This document shows positions 1 to 6,980 of a DNA stretch of 8,863 bases, piece by piece (the first letter of the stretch is position 1; the number at the start of each line of letters is the position of its first letter). The notes beneath the pieces are model-generated. The model did no database searches. It was not told where the DNA came from and saw only the letters and a program-made list of their open reading frames with translations. The position numbers and the translations under genes were made by a program. Source of the stretch: Alphaproteobacteria bacterium (GTDB lineage: Bacteria; Pseudomonadota; Alphaproteobacteria; GCA-2731375); assembly GCA_030746295.1 (NCBI GenBank), contig JASLMY010000211.1, forward strand, positions 1-8,863, read 5' to 3'.

Positions 1-1776
1 GTGGCGCGCCGCCTCGTCGTCTATCTCCGCCCCTATCGCCGGCAGATCGCGTTCTCCGTCGCCGCCGTGCTGGTCTTCACCCTCACCCAGCTCGCGATCC
101 CGCTCGTCATCCGCTGGGCGATCGACGACGCGCTCGTCGCCGGCACCGCCGGGCGCGACCTGCTGCTGCCTGTGGTCGGCGTCTTCATCGCCTTCGTCCT
201 CGTCAACTACGGCGCCAACCATTTCCAGGAATCGATCGTCGGCCGGGTCGCGGGGCACCTCCTCTTCGACCTGCGGCGCGCCATGTATGCGCATCTGCAG
301 CGGGTCTCGCTCTCCTTCATGGACAAGACCGAGGTCGGCCGCCTGATGTCGCGCCTGCAGGGCGACGTCAACGCGCTGCAGGAGTTCCTGGAATCCTCGA
401 TCTTCGCCATCGGCGACTTCATCCTGCTGGCCGGCATCGTCGTCGTGCTCTTGGGCCTCGATCCCCGGCTCGGCGCGCTGACGCTCTCGGTCGTGCCGGC
501 CTTGTTCCTCGTCCGCATCGTCTGGCTGCCGTTGGCCCGCCAGGCCTTCATGCGGGCGCGCGAGACCAGCGCCGGCGCCAACGCGGCACTGGCCGAGAGC
601 GTGCACGGGGTCCGCGTCGTCCAGGAGCTCCGCCGCGAGGACGTCAACTTCGCCCTCTTCGAGGAGAAGGCGGCGGAGAACCTGCGCGCCCACTTGCGGG
701 GCTCGAAGTTCACCAACGTGCTGATCCCGATCGTCGACTTGCTGACCGGCGTGGCGATGGCGATCATCATCGTCGTCGGTGGCGGCCTGGTGCTCGACGG
801 CGGCCTCGAGATCGGCGTCATGGTCGCCTTCCTCTTCTACGTGCAGCGCTTCTTCGACCCGATCCGCTCGCTCACCTTCCAGTACTCGATCATGCAGCGG
901 GCGATGGCGGCCGGGCAGCGGATCTTCGAGGTCCTGGACGTCGCGATCGAGGTCGAGGACAAGCCGGACGCGCTCGCCCTCGACGATATCGACGGTTCGA
1001 TCGCCTTCGAGGACGTCAGCTTCGGCTATGTGCCGGACCAGCCGATCCTGCGGAACGTCAGCTTCCGCGTCGCGCCTGGCGAGACCGTGGCCCTCGTCGG
1101 CCCCACCGGCTCGGGCAAGACCTCCATCATGGCGCTGGCGCACCGCTTCTACGACGTCTGGGAGGGCCGGGTGCGGATCGGCGGCCACGACGTCCGCGAG
1201 GTGACGCAAGCCTCGCTCGGCCACCGCATCGCCATGGTGCTGCAGGAGCCCTACCTCTTCTCCGGCACGATATTCGACAACATCCGGTATGCCAAAGCCG
1301 ATGCCACCCAAGATGATGTGGTCACCGCCGCCCGAACCGTGGGCGCGCATGACTTCATAAGTCGTCTCCCCGATGGCTACGACACCGAATTGGAACAGGG
1401 TGGTGCCAACCTCTCCCTCGGCCAGCGCCAGCTCCTCAGTTTCGCCCGCGCCCTCGTCGCCGACGCGCAGATCCTGGTCCTCGACGAGGCCACGGCCAGC
1501 GTCGACAGCTATACCGAGCTGGAGATCCAGCGGGCGCTCGCCCGGCTGCTGGAAGGCCGCACCGCGATGGTGATCGCCCACCGCCTGGCCACGGTCCGCA
1601 ACGCCGACCGGATCATGGTGCTGCAGGACGGCGAGATCATCGAGACCGGCAGCCATGGCGAGCTGATGGCGAGCGGCGGCCTCTACAGCCGGCTCTACGC
1701 CATGAACTACGCCTCGTTCGACGATATTCCGGAAGCCGAGGCGCGGGCGCTCGGCGAGACCGGCGGGCGAAGCTGA
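1..1776 (+). CDS. ABC transporter, fused permease/ATP-binding half-transporter
   Basis: This is an exporter-type (ABCB/MsbA-like) half-transporter that would act as a dimer in the inner membrane, using ATP to move a substrate outward. The membrane domain spans about residues 1-310, with hydrophobic segments near 15-38, 55-72, 137-175 and 245-283. The nucleotide-binding domain follows: A-loop Tyr343 (FGY), Walker A GPTGSGKT (367-374), Q-loop Gln415, signature LSLGQ (471-475, with Leu in place of the usual second Gly), Walker B ILVLDEA (491-497) with catalytic Glu496, D-loop SVD (500-502) and H-loop His527. The GTG at base 1 is a plausible start because the family begins close to the RxLRPYRR motif, but the true start could lie before the window. 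The length of 591 residues is normal. Codons for residues about 423-469 use more A/T than the rest of the gene. The substrate is unknown; lipid or drug export are both possible. Confidence 0.93.
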   Translation: MARRLVVYLRPYRRQIAFSVAAVLVFTLTQLAIPLVIRWAIDDALVAGTAGRDLLLPVVGVFIAFVLVNYGANHFQESIVGRVAGHLLFDLRRAMYAHLQRVSLSFMDKTEVGRLMSRLQGDVNALQEFLESSIFAIGDFILLAGIVVVLLGLDPRLGALTLSVVPALFLVRIVWLPLARQAFMRARETSAGANAALAESVHGVRVVQELRREDVNFALFEEKAAENLRAHLRGSKFTNVLIPIVDLLTGVAMAIIIVVGGGLVLDGGLEIGVMVAFLFYVQRFFDPIRSLTFQYSIMQRAMAAGQRIFEVLDVAIEVEDKPDALALDDIDGSIAFEDVSFGYVPDQPILRNVSFRVAPGETVALVGPTGSGKTSIMALAHRFYDVWEGRVRIGGHDVREVTQASLGHRIAMVLQEPYLFSGTIFDNIRYAKADATQDDVVTAARTVGAHDFISRLPDGYDTELEQGGANLSLGQRQLLSFARALVADAQILVLDEATASVDSYTELEIQRALARLLEGRTAMVIAHRLATVRNADRIMVLQDGEIIETGSHGELMASGGLYSRLYAMNYASFDDIPEAEARALGETGGRS

Positions 1777-1781
1777 GGGCC

Positions 1782-2666
1782 ATGGCGGTCGACACGAGCA
1801 GCACCGACCGGGTCGGCCTCGGCATCGCCGGGGTCGTCGTCTCGGTGTTCTTCTTCTCGATCGTCGATGCCGCCGCCAAGTGGCTGGGCCAGACCTATTC
1901 GCCGTTCCAGATCGTCTTCTTCCGCTACGTCTTCGGCCTGCTGCCGATCGCCGTGTTGGTCTGGCGCGGCGGCGGGCCGGCGATCCTGAAGACCGGGCGG
2001 CCGGCGCTGCATTTGCTCCGGGCGGGCCTCTTGTTCTTCGCGCTCACCTCGTTCTTCGCCGGCCTGCGTTACCTGCCGCTGGCCGAGGCGATCGCGGTGA
2101 CCTTCACGGCACCGCTCTTCGTCGCAGCACTTTCGGGGCCGCTGCTGGCTGAGCCGGTGGGGCCGAGGCGTTGGGCCGCCGTCATCGTCGGCTTCTTCGG
2201 CGCGCTGGTGGTGCTGCGTCCCGGCACCGCCGCCTTCCAGCCGGAAGCGATGCTGCTGCTGGGCTCGGCGCTGGCCTTCTCGCTCGCCATGCTGCTAACG
2301 CGGCGCATGTCCCGGACCGAGAGCAGCGTCGCCATGCTGACCTACAGCACGCTCGGCGCCGGTATCGCCTGCCTGCCCTTCCTGGTGCCGGTCTGGCGGG
2401 CGCCGGCGGGTGAGGACCTCTGGCTCTTCCTGATGATCGGTGTCGTCGGCGGCTTTGGCGCCTATCTCGCCATCGTCGCCCATCGCTACGCGCCGCCGGT
2501 GGTGGTGGCACCCTTCACCTACACCGGGCTCGTCTGGGGCCTGATCCTCGGCTGGCTGATCTGGCGCGAGCTGCTGGAGCCGGTGGTCTGGCTCGGCGTC
2601 GCCATCATCTTGGCTGCCAGCCTCTACGTCACCCACCGCGAGGCCGCGCTGGCCCGGCGCGGCTGA
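1782..2666 (+). CDS. DMT-superfamily (EamA) permease
   Basis: An inner-membrane permease of the drug/metabolite transporter superfamily, 294 residues, the usual size. Two EamA repeats are visible, roughly residues 14-146 and 155-288, each with about five hydrophobic helices. Typical family segments are the stretch RYLPLAEA at 96-103 running into a Thr/Pro-containing helix (FTAPLFV, 108-114), and the RYAPPVVVAPFTYTGL stretch at 235-250 with a following WRE at 261-263. The C-terminus is short and basic (THREAALARRG). The start lies 5 bp after the ABC transporter stop, with GAGGG close upstream, so the two genes are very likely co-transcribed. Family members export amino acids or related metabolites, or import nucleotide-sugar-like compounds, and the substrate cannot be assigned here. 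The stop is only 9 bp from the stop of the convergent SDR gene, and no clear terminator hairpin separates them. Confidence 0.92.
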   Translation: MAVDTSSTDRVGLGIAGVVVSVFFFSIVDAAAKWLGQTYSPFQIVFFRYVFGLLPIAVLVWRGGGPAILKTGRPALHLLRAGLLFFALTSFFAGLRYLPLAEAIAVTFTAPLFVAALSGPLLAEPVGPRRWAAVIVGFFGALVVLRPGTAAFQPEAMLLLGSALAFSLAMLLTRRMSRTESSVAMLTYSTLGAGIACLPFLVPVWRAPAGEDLWLFLMIGVVGGFGAYLAIVAHRYAPPVVVAPFTYTGLVWGLILGWLIWRELLEPVVWLGVAIILAASLYVTHREAALARRG

Positions 2667-2675
2667 AGCGCGCGG

Positions 2676-3428
2676 TCAGGAGGCGAGATAGCCGCCGTCG
2701 ACATGCAGCTCCGAGCCGGTGGTGTAGGAGGCCTCGTCCGAGGCCAGGAAGAGGACCGCGTAGGCCACTTCCTCGGACCTGCCGTTGCGGCCCATCGGCA
2801 CCCGCTCGAGCATGCGGGCGCGGACCTGCGGGTCGGCGGTGGCACCGGAGGTGCGCATCGGCGGCATCAGCCCCGGGTGCACCGAGTTGACCCGAATGCC
2901 GTCGGCCGCGTGGCGCACCGCCGCCGATTTGGTCAGCAACCGGATCGCACCCTTGGAGCTGTTGTAGCCGTGGTGGATGTTGTCCTGGCCGACGTTGCCC
3001 GAGATCGAGGAGATGTTGACGACGGCACCGCCGCCGCCTCCCGCCATCACCGGAACGCAGTGCTTCAGGCCGAGAAAGGCGCCGGTCGCATTCACCGACA
3101 TCAGCGCCTGCCAGGCCTCCATATCGAAGGGATCGTCGAAGGCGCTGCCGCTGATGCCGGCGTTGTTGACCAGGATGTCGATCTTGCCATGTGCCTGGAC
3201 CACGGTGGCGACCACCTGGGCCCATTCCGCGTCGTTGGTGACGTCGAGGTGGTGGAAGCTGGCGCGGCCGCCCTCGGCCTCGATCTCGGCGACCCGCTTC
3301 GGCCCCTCGTCGTCCAGGATGTCGGCGATGGCGACCGTCGCCCCTTCCTTGGCGAAGAGCGCCGCGGTCGAGGCCCCCATGCCATAGGCGCCGCCGGTGA
3401 TGATCGCGACCTTGCCGTCCAGTCTCAT
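2676..3428 (-). CDS. SDR-family NAD(P)-dependent oxidoreductase (1)
   Basis: A classical short-chain dehydrogenase/reductase of 250 residues, a cytosolic Rossmann-fold enzyme that interconverts an alcohol and a ketone. The cofactor motif TGGAYGMG is at 11-18 and Asp36 ends the second strand, which favours NAD(H) over NADP(H). Further motifs are LDV (61-63), NNAG (88-91), Asn114, catalytic Ser141 in NISS, Tyr155 and Lys159 in YNSSK, and HPG (184-186). A glycine run (130-134) precedes the catalytic serine strand. The start is supported by GGGAGG eight bases upstream on the minus strand. It is the last gene of the minus-strand cluster, 43 bp after the second SDR. The two SDRs are clearly paralogous but well diverged, so they probably act on different steps or stereoisomers. 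The substrate is not predictable. Confidence 0.93.
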   Translation of the reverse strand: MRLDGKVAIITGGAYGMGASTAALFAKEGATVAIADILDDEGPKRVAEIEAEGGRASFHHLDVTNDAEWAQVVATVVQAHGKIDILVNNAGISGSAFDDPFDMEAWQALMSVNATGAFLGLKHCVPVMAGGGGGAVVNISSISGNVGQDNIHHGYNSSKGAIRLLTKSAAVRHAADGIRVNSVHPGLMPPMRTSGATADPQVRARMLERVPMGRNGRSEEVAYAVLFLASDEASYTTGSELHVDGGYLAS

Positions 3429-3471
3429 GTTGTTTCCCTCCCGAAATACTCTGAAATTGCGTAGCGCGGCG

Positions 3472-4272
3472 TTACGCGGCGGTCATGCCGCCGTCGATGA
3501 CGAGCTCGCTGCCAGTGATCCAGGCGGCCTCGTCGGAGGCCAGGTAGAGGCAGCCCATGGCGATGTCGGCCGGCTGCCCGAAGCGACCGAGCGGCGTCAC
3601 CTCGATCCGATGAGCGGCGACCTCCGGGTTGGCATGGCCGGGTGCCGTCATCGGCGTCTCGACGAAGCCGGGGTGAATCGAGTTCACGCGAATCTTGTCT
3701 GGCGCGTACTGAAGGGCGGCGGCCTTGGAGAAAATGCGTACTGCACCCTTGGAAGCGTGATAGGCAGCGTTTCCGAACGAGCCGACGAGGCCACAGATCG
3801 AGGAGATGTTGATGACCGAGCCGCCGCCGGCCCGGCGCATCGGCGGAATTGCCGCCTTGGTGCCGAGAAAGACGCCGGTGGCGTTGATCTCCATCACCTG
3901 ATGCCAGCTCTCCAGCGACTGATCCTCGAGGCGCGGACCCGCGGTCTGCCCGACCTGGACGTTCTGGGTCGGATCGCGCCCCGAAATGCCGGCGATGTTG
4001 GCGAGGACGTCGAGCCTGCCGAAGCGGGTCTCGGCCTCGGCCACGAGTTCGGCCCACTGCCCCTCGTCCACGACGTCGATCGTCCGCGCGACAGCGGTGC
4101 CGCCCGCAGCCACAATCTCGCCCGCCACCGCTTCCGCCAGGGCCGCGTTGACGTCGGCGACCATGACCGCGGCACCGTGGCGGGCGAACTGCCGCGCCGT
4201 CTCGGCACCGATGCCCGAGGCCCCGCCCGTCACGATCGCCGCCTTGTCGACCAGTCGCTTGCCCGGTTCCAT
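3472..4272 (-). CDS. SDR-family NAD(P)-dependent oxidoreductase (2)
   Basis: A classical SDR of 266 residues. Visible motifs are TGGASGIG (15-22), Asp40 at the end of strand two (NAD preference), NIAG (92-95) in place of the usual NNAG, Asn130, catalytic Ser158 in NISS, Tyr171 and Lys175 in YHASK, and HPG (200-202). Compared with its neighbour it carries an extra segment at about 98-117, between NIAG and the following helix, which could shape the substrate pocket or dimer face. The ATG is preceded by GAGG six bases upstream. It lies 73 bp downstream of the lyase gene and 43 bp upstream of the other SDR, so co-transcription is likely. It probably oxidises a secondary alcohol made in the same pathway; this is inferred from context, not shown by sequence. 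Confidence 0.93.
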   Translation of the reverse strand: MEPGKRLVDKAAIVTGGASGIGAETARQFARHGAAVMVADVNAALAEAVAGEIVAAGGTAVARTIDVVDEGQWAELVAEAETRFGRLDVLANIAGISGRDPTQNVQVGQTAGPRLEDQSLESWHQVMEINATGVFLGTKAAIPPMRRAGGGSVINISSICGLVGSFGNAAYHASKGAVRIFSKAAALQYAPDKIRVNSIHPGFVETPMTAPGHANPEVAAHRIEVTPLGRFGQPADIAMGCLYLASDEAAWITGSELVIDGGMTAA

Positions 4273-4312
4273 GCCTCACCTCGTCCTATTTCGTTTGGAT
4301 GAATGATATCGA

Positions 4313-4336
4313 TCCGATGGCAGGCCGCCAATCGGA
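4313..4336 (-). repeat. Intergenic inverted repeat between lyase and SDR genes
   Basis: TCCGATGGC (4313-4321) pairs with GCC-A-ATCGGA (4327-4336), leaving one bulged A and a 5-base loop. It sits in the 73-bp gap between the lyase stop and the second SDR start. No T-run follows on the minus strand, so it does not look like an intrinsic terminator. It may be an RNA processing or stabilising hairpin, or a protein site. Confidence 0.4.
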
Positions 4337-4345
4337 CACCCAGAT

Positions 4346-5218
4346 TCAAGGCTTAGTCGCCGCCGCCTCGATGGCGTTCCAGTCGGAGAGGCCCATCAGC
4401 TCGCTGAGCGCCTCCAGGTCCATCAGCGCCTCGGTGCTGGCCGGGCCCAGCCGGCCGTTCTGCAAGAGATCGCCATAGACCGCCATCTGCACCTTCATGG
4501 CGGCGGCAAGGCCGGTGACGGCGTAGAGCACCAGCTTGACGCCGATCTCCGCCAGTTCGTCGCGGCCGAGCATGCTGGCCGGCCATTCCGGCACGCCGCC
4601 GACCATGGCGAGCGGCCCGTCGACCGCGGCGGCGAGCCGGCGCAGCTCGTCTGCCTCGAAGGGCTCGGCGATCATGCCGAGGTCGGCGCCGGCGGCGAGA
4701 TAGGCGTTGAGCCGCTCGGCGACGCCATCGAGGCCGTGCTCGGCCTTGGCGTCGGTGCGGGCGATGACGACGAAATCGGGGTCGCTCCTAGCCGCCAGGG
4801 CGGCGCGAAGCCGGGCTTCCATCTCCGCCACCGGCACCACGCGCCGCCCGGCCATGCCGCCGCAGCGCTTGGGCAGGGCCTGGTCCTCGATGTGGATGCC
4901 GGCGATACCGGCGCGTTCGAAATCGCGGACCGTGCGGTGCACGTTGATGACGCCGCCATAGCCGGTGTCCGCGTCCGAGATCACCGGCACCGGCACGGCG
5001 GCGGCGATCCGCCCGGCATGCACCACCACCTCGGCTTCAGAAGCGAGGCCGATGTCCGGCATCCCCAGCATCGAGGCCTCCATGCCAAAGCCGGTGAGGT
5101 AGACCGCCGAATGGCCGAGGGTATGGGCGACCCGGGCGCTGGCACCGTCATAGGCGCCCGGCACCAGCAGCGGCCCATCGGCGGCGAGCAGTTGTCGAAG
5201 CTTCGTCGTCTGTCGCAT
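4346..5218 (-). CDS. Isocitrate lyase/PEP mutase-family lyase
   Basis: A 290-residue TIM-barrel enzyme of the isocitrate lyase/phosphoenolpyruvate mutase superfamily, expected to need Mg2+ and to cleave or decarboxylate a 2-hydroxy- or 2-oxo-dicarboxylate. Visible motifs are PGAYDGASA (20-28), the metal-site segment SDADTGYGG (81-89, Asp82 and Asp84), EDQALPKRCGG (111-121) and ARTDA (153-157). The KRCG cysteine (Cys119) is the catalytic-loop residue of isocitrate, 2-methylisocitrate and 2,3-dimethylmalate lyases. The EDK...NS motif of PEP mutase and phosphonopyruvate hydrolase is absent, which argues against phosphonate chemistry. The usual His after KRCG is Gly here, so the exact reaction may differ. 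A methylisocitrate-lyase-like, dimethylmalate-lyase-like or oxaloacetate-decarboxylase-like activity are all open. GGAGGG six bases upstream supports the start. It lies 49 bp after the dioxygenase gene. Confidence 0.9.
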   Translation of the reverse strand: MRQTTKLRQLLAADGPLLVPGAYDGASARVAHTLGHSAVYLTGFGMEASMLGMPDIGLASEAEVVVHAGRIAAAVPVPVISDADTGYGGVINVHRTVRDFERAGIAGIHIEDQALPKRCGGMAGRRVVPVAEMEARLRAALAARSDPDFVVIARTDAKAEHGLDGVAERLNAYLAAGADLGMIAEPFEADELRRLAAAVDGPLAMVGGVPEWPASMLGRDELAEIGVKLVLYAVTGLAAAMKVQMAVYGDLLQNGRLGPASTEALMDLEALSELMGLSDWNAIEAAATKP

Positions 5219-5267
5219 CCCGTTGCCCTCCGGTACCGGGGTCGTTTTTGTTCGAGGTGCCGTCCCC

Positions 5268-6122
5268 TTACGCCGGCACAGTGCCGCGGATACAGGTGCG
5301 GTGCAGCACTCTGGCGTGGCGCGCGGCGTCGAAGTTCTGGTCGGCCCGGTGCAAGAGGCAGCGGTTGTCCCACATCACCACGTCGCCGGCCCGCCAGCGG
5401 TGGCGGTAGACGAATGCGTCGCGGACCGCATGCGCCTCCAGCGCCGCCAGACGGGCCCGGCCCTCGGCCATCGGCCGGCCCTCGAAATGCGAGGCGTGCT
5501 CGCCCATGAAGAGGCATTTCCGGCCGGTGTCGGGGTGGCTGCGGACGAGCGGATGGCACATTGGCGGGGCGTCCCGCTTCTCCGCCTCGGTCGCGGTCTC
5601 GCCGATCTTGAGGCGCGACAGCTCCCAGCTGTGGATGACACGGACGTCGGCCAACTCGGCCTGTTCCGCCGCCGTCAGGGCATCGTAGGCGGCGGTCATG
5701 TCGGCGAAGCAGGTATCGCCGCCCTCCGGCGGCAGTCGGATCGCATGCAGCACCGTGGCGAGCGAGGGCTCGGGCCGGAACGACTTGTCGGAATGCCAGC
5801 GCGTCGACTGCAGCTTGCCCGTCGGGCGGCCCTCGGCATCGAGGTTGGAGACGACATTGACGAGGGCGAACTCGGCGTCCCGGTTACGGCCGATATGGCG
5901 CTCCAGGGGGCCGAACTGCTTGGTGAAGGCGATCTGCTGTTCCTTGCCGAGCCGCTGGTCGCGAAAGACCAGCACCTTGTGGGCGACGAAGGCCCGGTAG
6001 ACCGCCTGGCGCGCCGCCTCGTCGAGCGGCCGGCTGAGGTCGAGGCCCACGACCTCGGCGCCGAGCAGAGGCGACAGCGGGCGGACCCGGACTTCGCCGT
6101 GGGCTTCTAGCGTCGTCGCCAT
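5268..6122 (-). CDS. TauD/TfdA-family 2-oxoglutarate-dependent dioxygenase
   Basis: A 284-residue Fe(II)/2-oxoglutarate dioxygenase with a double-stranded beta-helix fold. It couples 2-oxoglutarate decarboxylation to hydroxylation of an organic substrate, which for some members releases sulfite or an aldehyde. The iron triad is His110 and Asp112 (WHSD) plus His258 (NRCLLHRAD). Thr137 and the paired arginines Arg271 and Arg275 (RVLHRTCIRG) match the positions binding 2-oxoglutarate and the substrate anion in this family. The ATG at 6122 is preferred over one at 6158 because GGGAGG lies seven bases upstream and the family start is close to the VRPLSPLLGAEV strand. It is probably the first enzyme of the catabolic part of the cluster, attacking the substrate. 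Whether the substrate is a sulfonate, an aryloxyacid, a carnitine-like compound or something else cannot be told. Confidence 0.93.
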   Translation of the reverse strand: MATTLEAHGEVRVRPLSPLLGAEVVGLDLSRPLDEAARQAVYRAFVAHKVLVFRDQRLGKEQQIAFTKQFGPLERHIGRNRDAEFALVNVVSNLDAEGRPTGKLQSTRWHSDKSFRPEPSLATVLHAIRLPPEGGDTCFADMTAAYDALTAAEQAELADVRVIHSWELSRLKIGETATEAEKRDAPPMCHPLVRSHPDTGRKCLFMGEHASHFEGRPMAEGRARLAALEAHAVRDAFVYRHRWRAGDVVMWDNRCLLHRADQNFDAARHARVLHRTCIRGTVPA

Positions 6123-6129
6123 CCTGTCG

Positions 6130-6135
6130 CCTCCC
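6130..6135 (-). promoter_or_regulatory. Shine-Dalgarno deciding the dioxygenase start
   Basis: The minus strand reads GGGAGG seven bases before the ATG at 6122. The upstream in-frame ATG at 6158 has no comparable site, so the shorter protein is preferred. Confidence 0.75.
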
Positions 6136-6141
6136 TGAACC

Positions 6142-6156
6142 GCGCCATTCTGGCGC
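6142..6156. promoter_or_regulatory. Palindrome upstream of the dioxygenase gene
   Basis: GCGCCA-TTC-TGGCGC is a perfect inverted repeat with 6-base arms, 20 bases before the dioxygenase start codon and just above its Shine-Dalgarno. The equivalent place in repeat copy B keeps most bases (CCCCATTCCGGCGC) but loses perfect symmetry. It could be an operator or a hairpin in the mRNA leader. Confidence 0.4.
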
Positions 6157-6205
6157 ACTTGCCGGCCCAGGGTCCAGAGGCCGGGCGTGGCTCGAGCGGC
6201 GGCTC

Positions 6206-6221
6206 GCGGGCCTCCGCCCGC
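6206..6221 (-). terminator. GC hairpin after the diiron-protein gene
   Basis: On the minus strand GCGGGC-GGAG-GCCCGC forms a perfect 6-bp stem starting four bases after the stop codon at 6226. No U-tract follows, so it is at best a weak or Rho-assisted terminator, or a stabilising 3' hairpin between the TetR/diiron pair and the dioxygenase genes. Confidence 0.3.
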
Positions 6222-6225
6222 TCAG

Positions 6226-6957
6226 TCAGACGCCGCGGCCGTCGAGGCGGTCACCTAGTGCCCGGAGCAACTGCGCACCATCGCCGCGCCAGGCGGCGCC
6301 ATGCATACAGGCCAGCGTCGTCGGGTTCGTCGCGGCCAGGCGCTCGACCATCGCGCCAGCATTCTTGGTATGGGAGAAGTAGTCCATCTGGCCCCGGAAG
6401 GCCTCGCTCGGCTCGAGGATGTCGTCTTCGGTCAGGGGCACGTGCGTCGCACCGCCCTGAGTGAAGAGATCGCCGCAGAGCAGGGTTCGCGTCGTCTCTT
6501 CCATGAGGAAGCCGCAATCCCAGCCGTGCGGCAGATGCGGCGTCGCGAGCCAGCGTACGGCATGCGCACCGAGCGACACGGCTTCGCCGTCGTCCATGGC
6601 GCGCGGCGGCCGATCCGCGATGTCGCCGATGGAAACCAGCGCGGCGACCTGGCCGCACAACGGCACCGCGTTCGCCGCCACCGCGAGGAAGTCGTTGAGC
6701 GCGCCGCATTCGTCCGCCTCGTAGTGGGAGAACGACACGTAGCGCAGCCGCGCGACCGGCATGACCGCTTCGATCGCCTCGCGCACCAGCGGAAACAGGC
6801 TTCGCAAGCCGGTGTGGAAGAGCAGCGGCTCGTCGTCCACCACGAGATACTGGTTGAAGGTGAAGCCGCCCGGCACGGCGGCGACCGGCGTGCTGATCCG
6901 GTAGATGTCGGCTGCAATCTCGTCGATACGGGTCTCGGACTCGGGATTGGTGATCAT
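6226..6957 (-). CDS. MBL-fold protein with flavodiiron-type (ODP-like) metal site
   Basis: A 243-residue metallo-beta-lactamase-fold protein. Instead of the hydrolase motif HxHxDH it has HYEADE (78-83), i.e. His78-x-Glu80-x-Asp82, followed by His144 (PHGWD), Asp163 (CGDLF) and His219 (CMHG). The HxExD pattern and the spacing match the diiron site of flavodiiron proteins, so the expected cofactor is a non-haem Fe-Fe centre binding O2 or NO rather than a zinc hydrolase site. The His that normally follows the Asp is Glu83. There is no flavodoxin domain, so electrons must come from another protein or the protein acts as an oxygen/NO sensor. The start is less certain than others, with only a weak AAGG upstream. 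It follows the TetR gene by 23 bp and is probably co-transcribed. Databases may call it simply an MBL-fold hydrolase. Confidence 0.85.
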   Translation of the reverse strand: MITNPESETRIDEIAADIYRISTPVAAVPGGFTFNQYLVVDDEPLLFHTGLRSLFPLVREAIEAVMPVARLRYVSFSHYEADECGALNDFLAVAANAVPLCGQVAALVSIGDIADRPPRAMDDGEAVSLGAHAVRWLATPHLPHGWDCGFLMEETTRTLLCGDLFTQGGATHVPLTEDDILEPSEAFRGQMDYFSHTKNAGAMVERLAATNPTTLACMHGAAWRGDGAQLLRALGDRLDGRGV

Positions 6958-6980
6958 CTCGACTGCCTTTCAGTTCGGGG

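Larger units (their letters stand above)
6110..6187. repeat. Direct repeat, copy A (dioxygenase upstream region)
   Basis: By hand alignment at a constant offset of 1571 bases this segment matches 7681-7758 at 58 of 78 positions without a gap. The best blocks are the first 12 bases, 10 of 10 at 6131-6140, and 8 of 10 at 6171-6180. The copy includes the first four codons and Shine-Dalgarno of the dioxygenase gene and most of the gap to the diiron-protein gene. The match does not continue before 6110. It fades after 6187, although GCTCGAGC (6190-6197) resembles GCTTGAGC (7758-7765). Confidence 0.75.

Noticed and set aside
1411..1425. Defective ABC signature (LSLGQ instead of LSGGQ)
   Set aside because: Substitutions at this position are common among active exporter-type ABC proteins, and all other ATPase motifs are intact.
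2660..2680. Bidirectional terminator between the convergent DMT and SDR genes
   Set aside because: Only short imperfect GC repeats are present in and around the 9-bp gap, with no T or A tracts.
2703..4302. Long plus-strand open frames opposite the two SDR genes (2703-3464 and 3397-4302)
   Set aside because: They are antisense shadows produced by high-GC codon use. Their translations show no domain, and the minus-strand SDRs carry complete catalytic motifs.
4346..5218. Phosphonate metabolism (PEP mutase or phosphonopyruvate hydrolase) beside a TauD-like enzyme
   Set aside because: The protein has EDQ...KRCG rather than the EDK...NS motif of phosphonate enzymes, and no other phosphonate gene is present.
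5223..6110. Plus-strand 295-codon frame opposite the dioxygenase
   Set aside because: It is antisense to a gene with an intact iron triad and has no recognisable domain, only composition-driven openness.
6123..6158. Longer dioxygenase starting at the ATG at 6158
   Set aside because: There is no Shine-Dalgarno there, and the extra 12 residues are read from the palindrome and Shine-Dalgarno region. The ATG at 6122 has GGGAGG at ideal spacing.
6206..6221. Strong intrinsic terminator separating the TetR/diiron pair from the dioxygenase genes
   Set aside because: The stem is good but no U-tract follows, so only a weak terminator call was kept.
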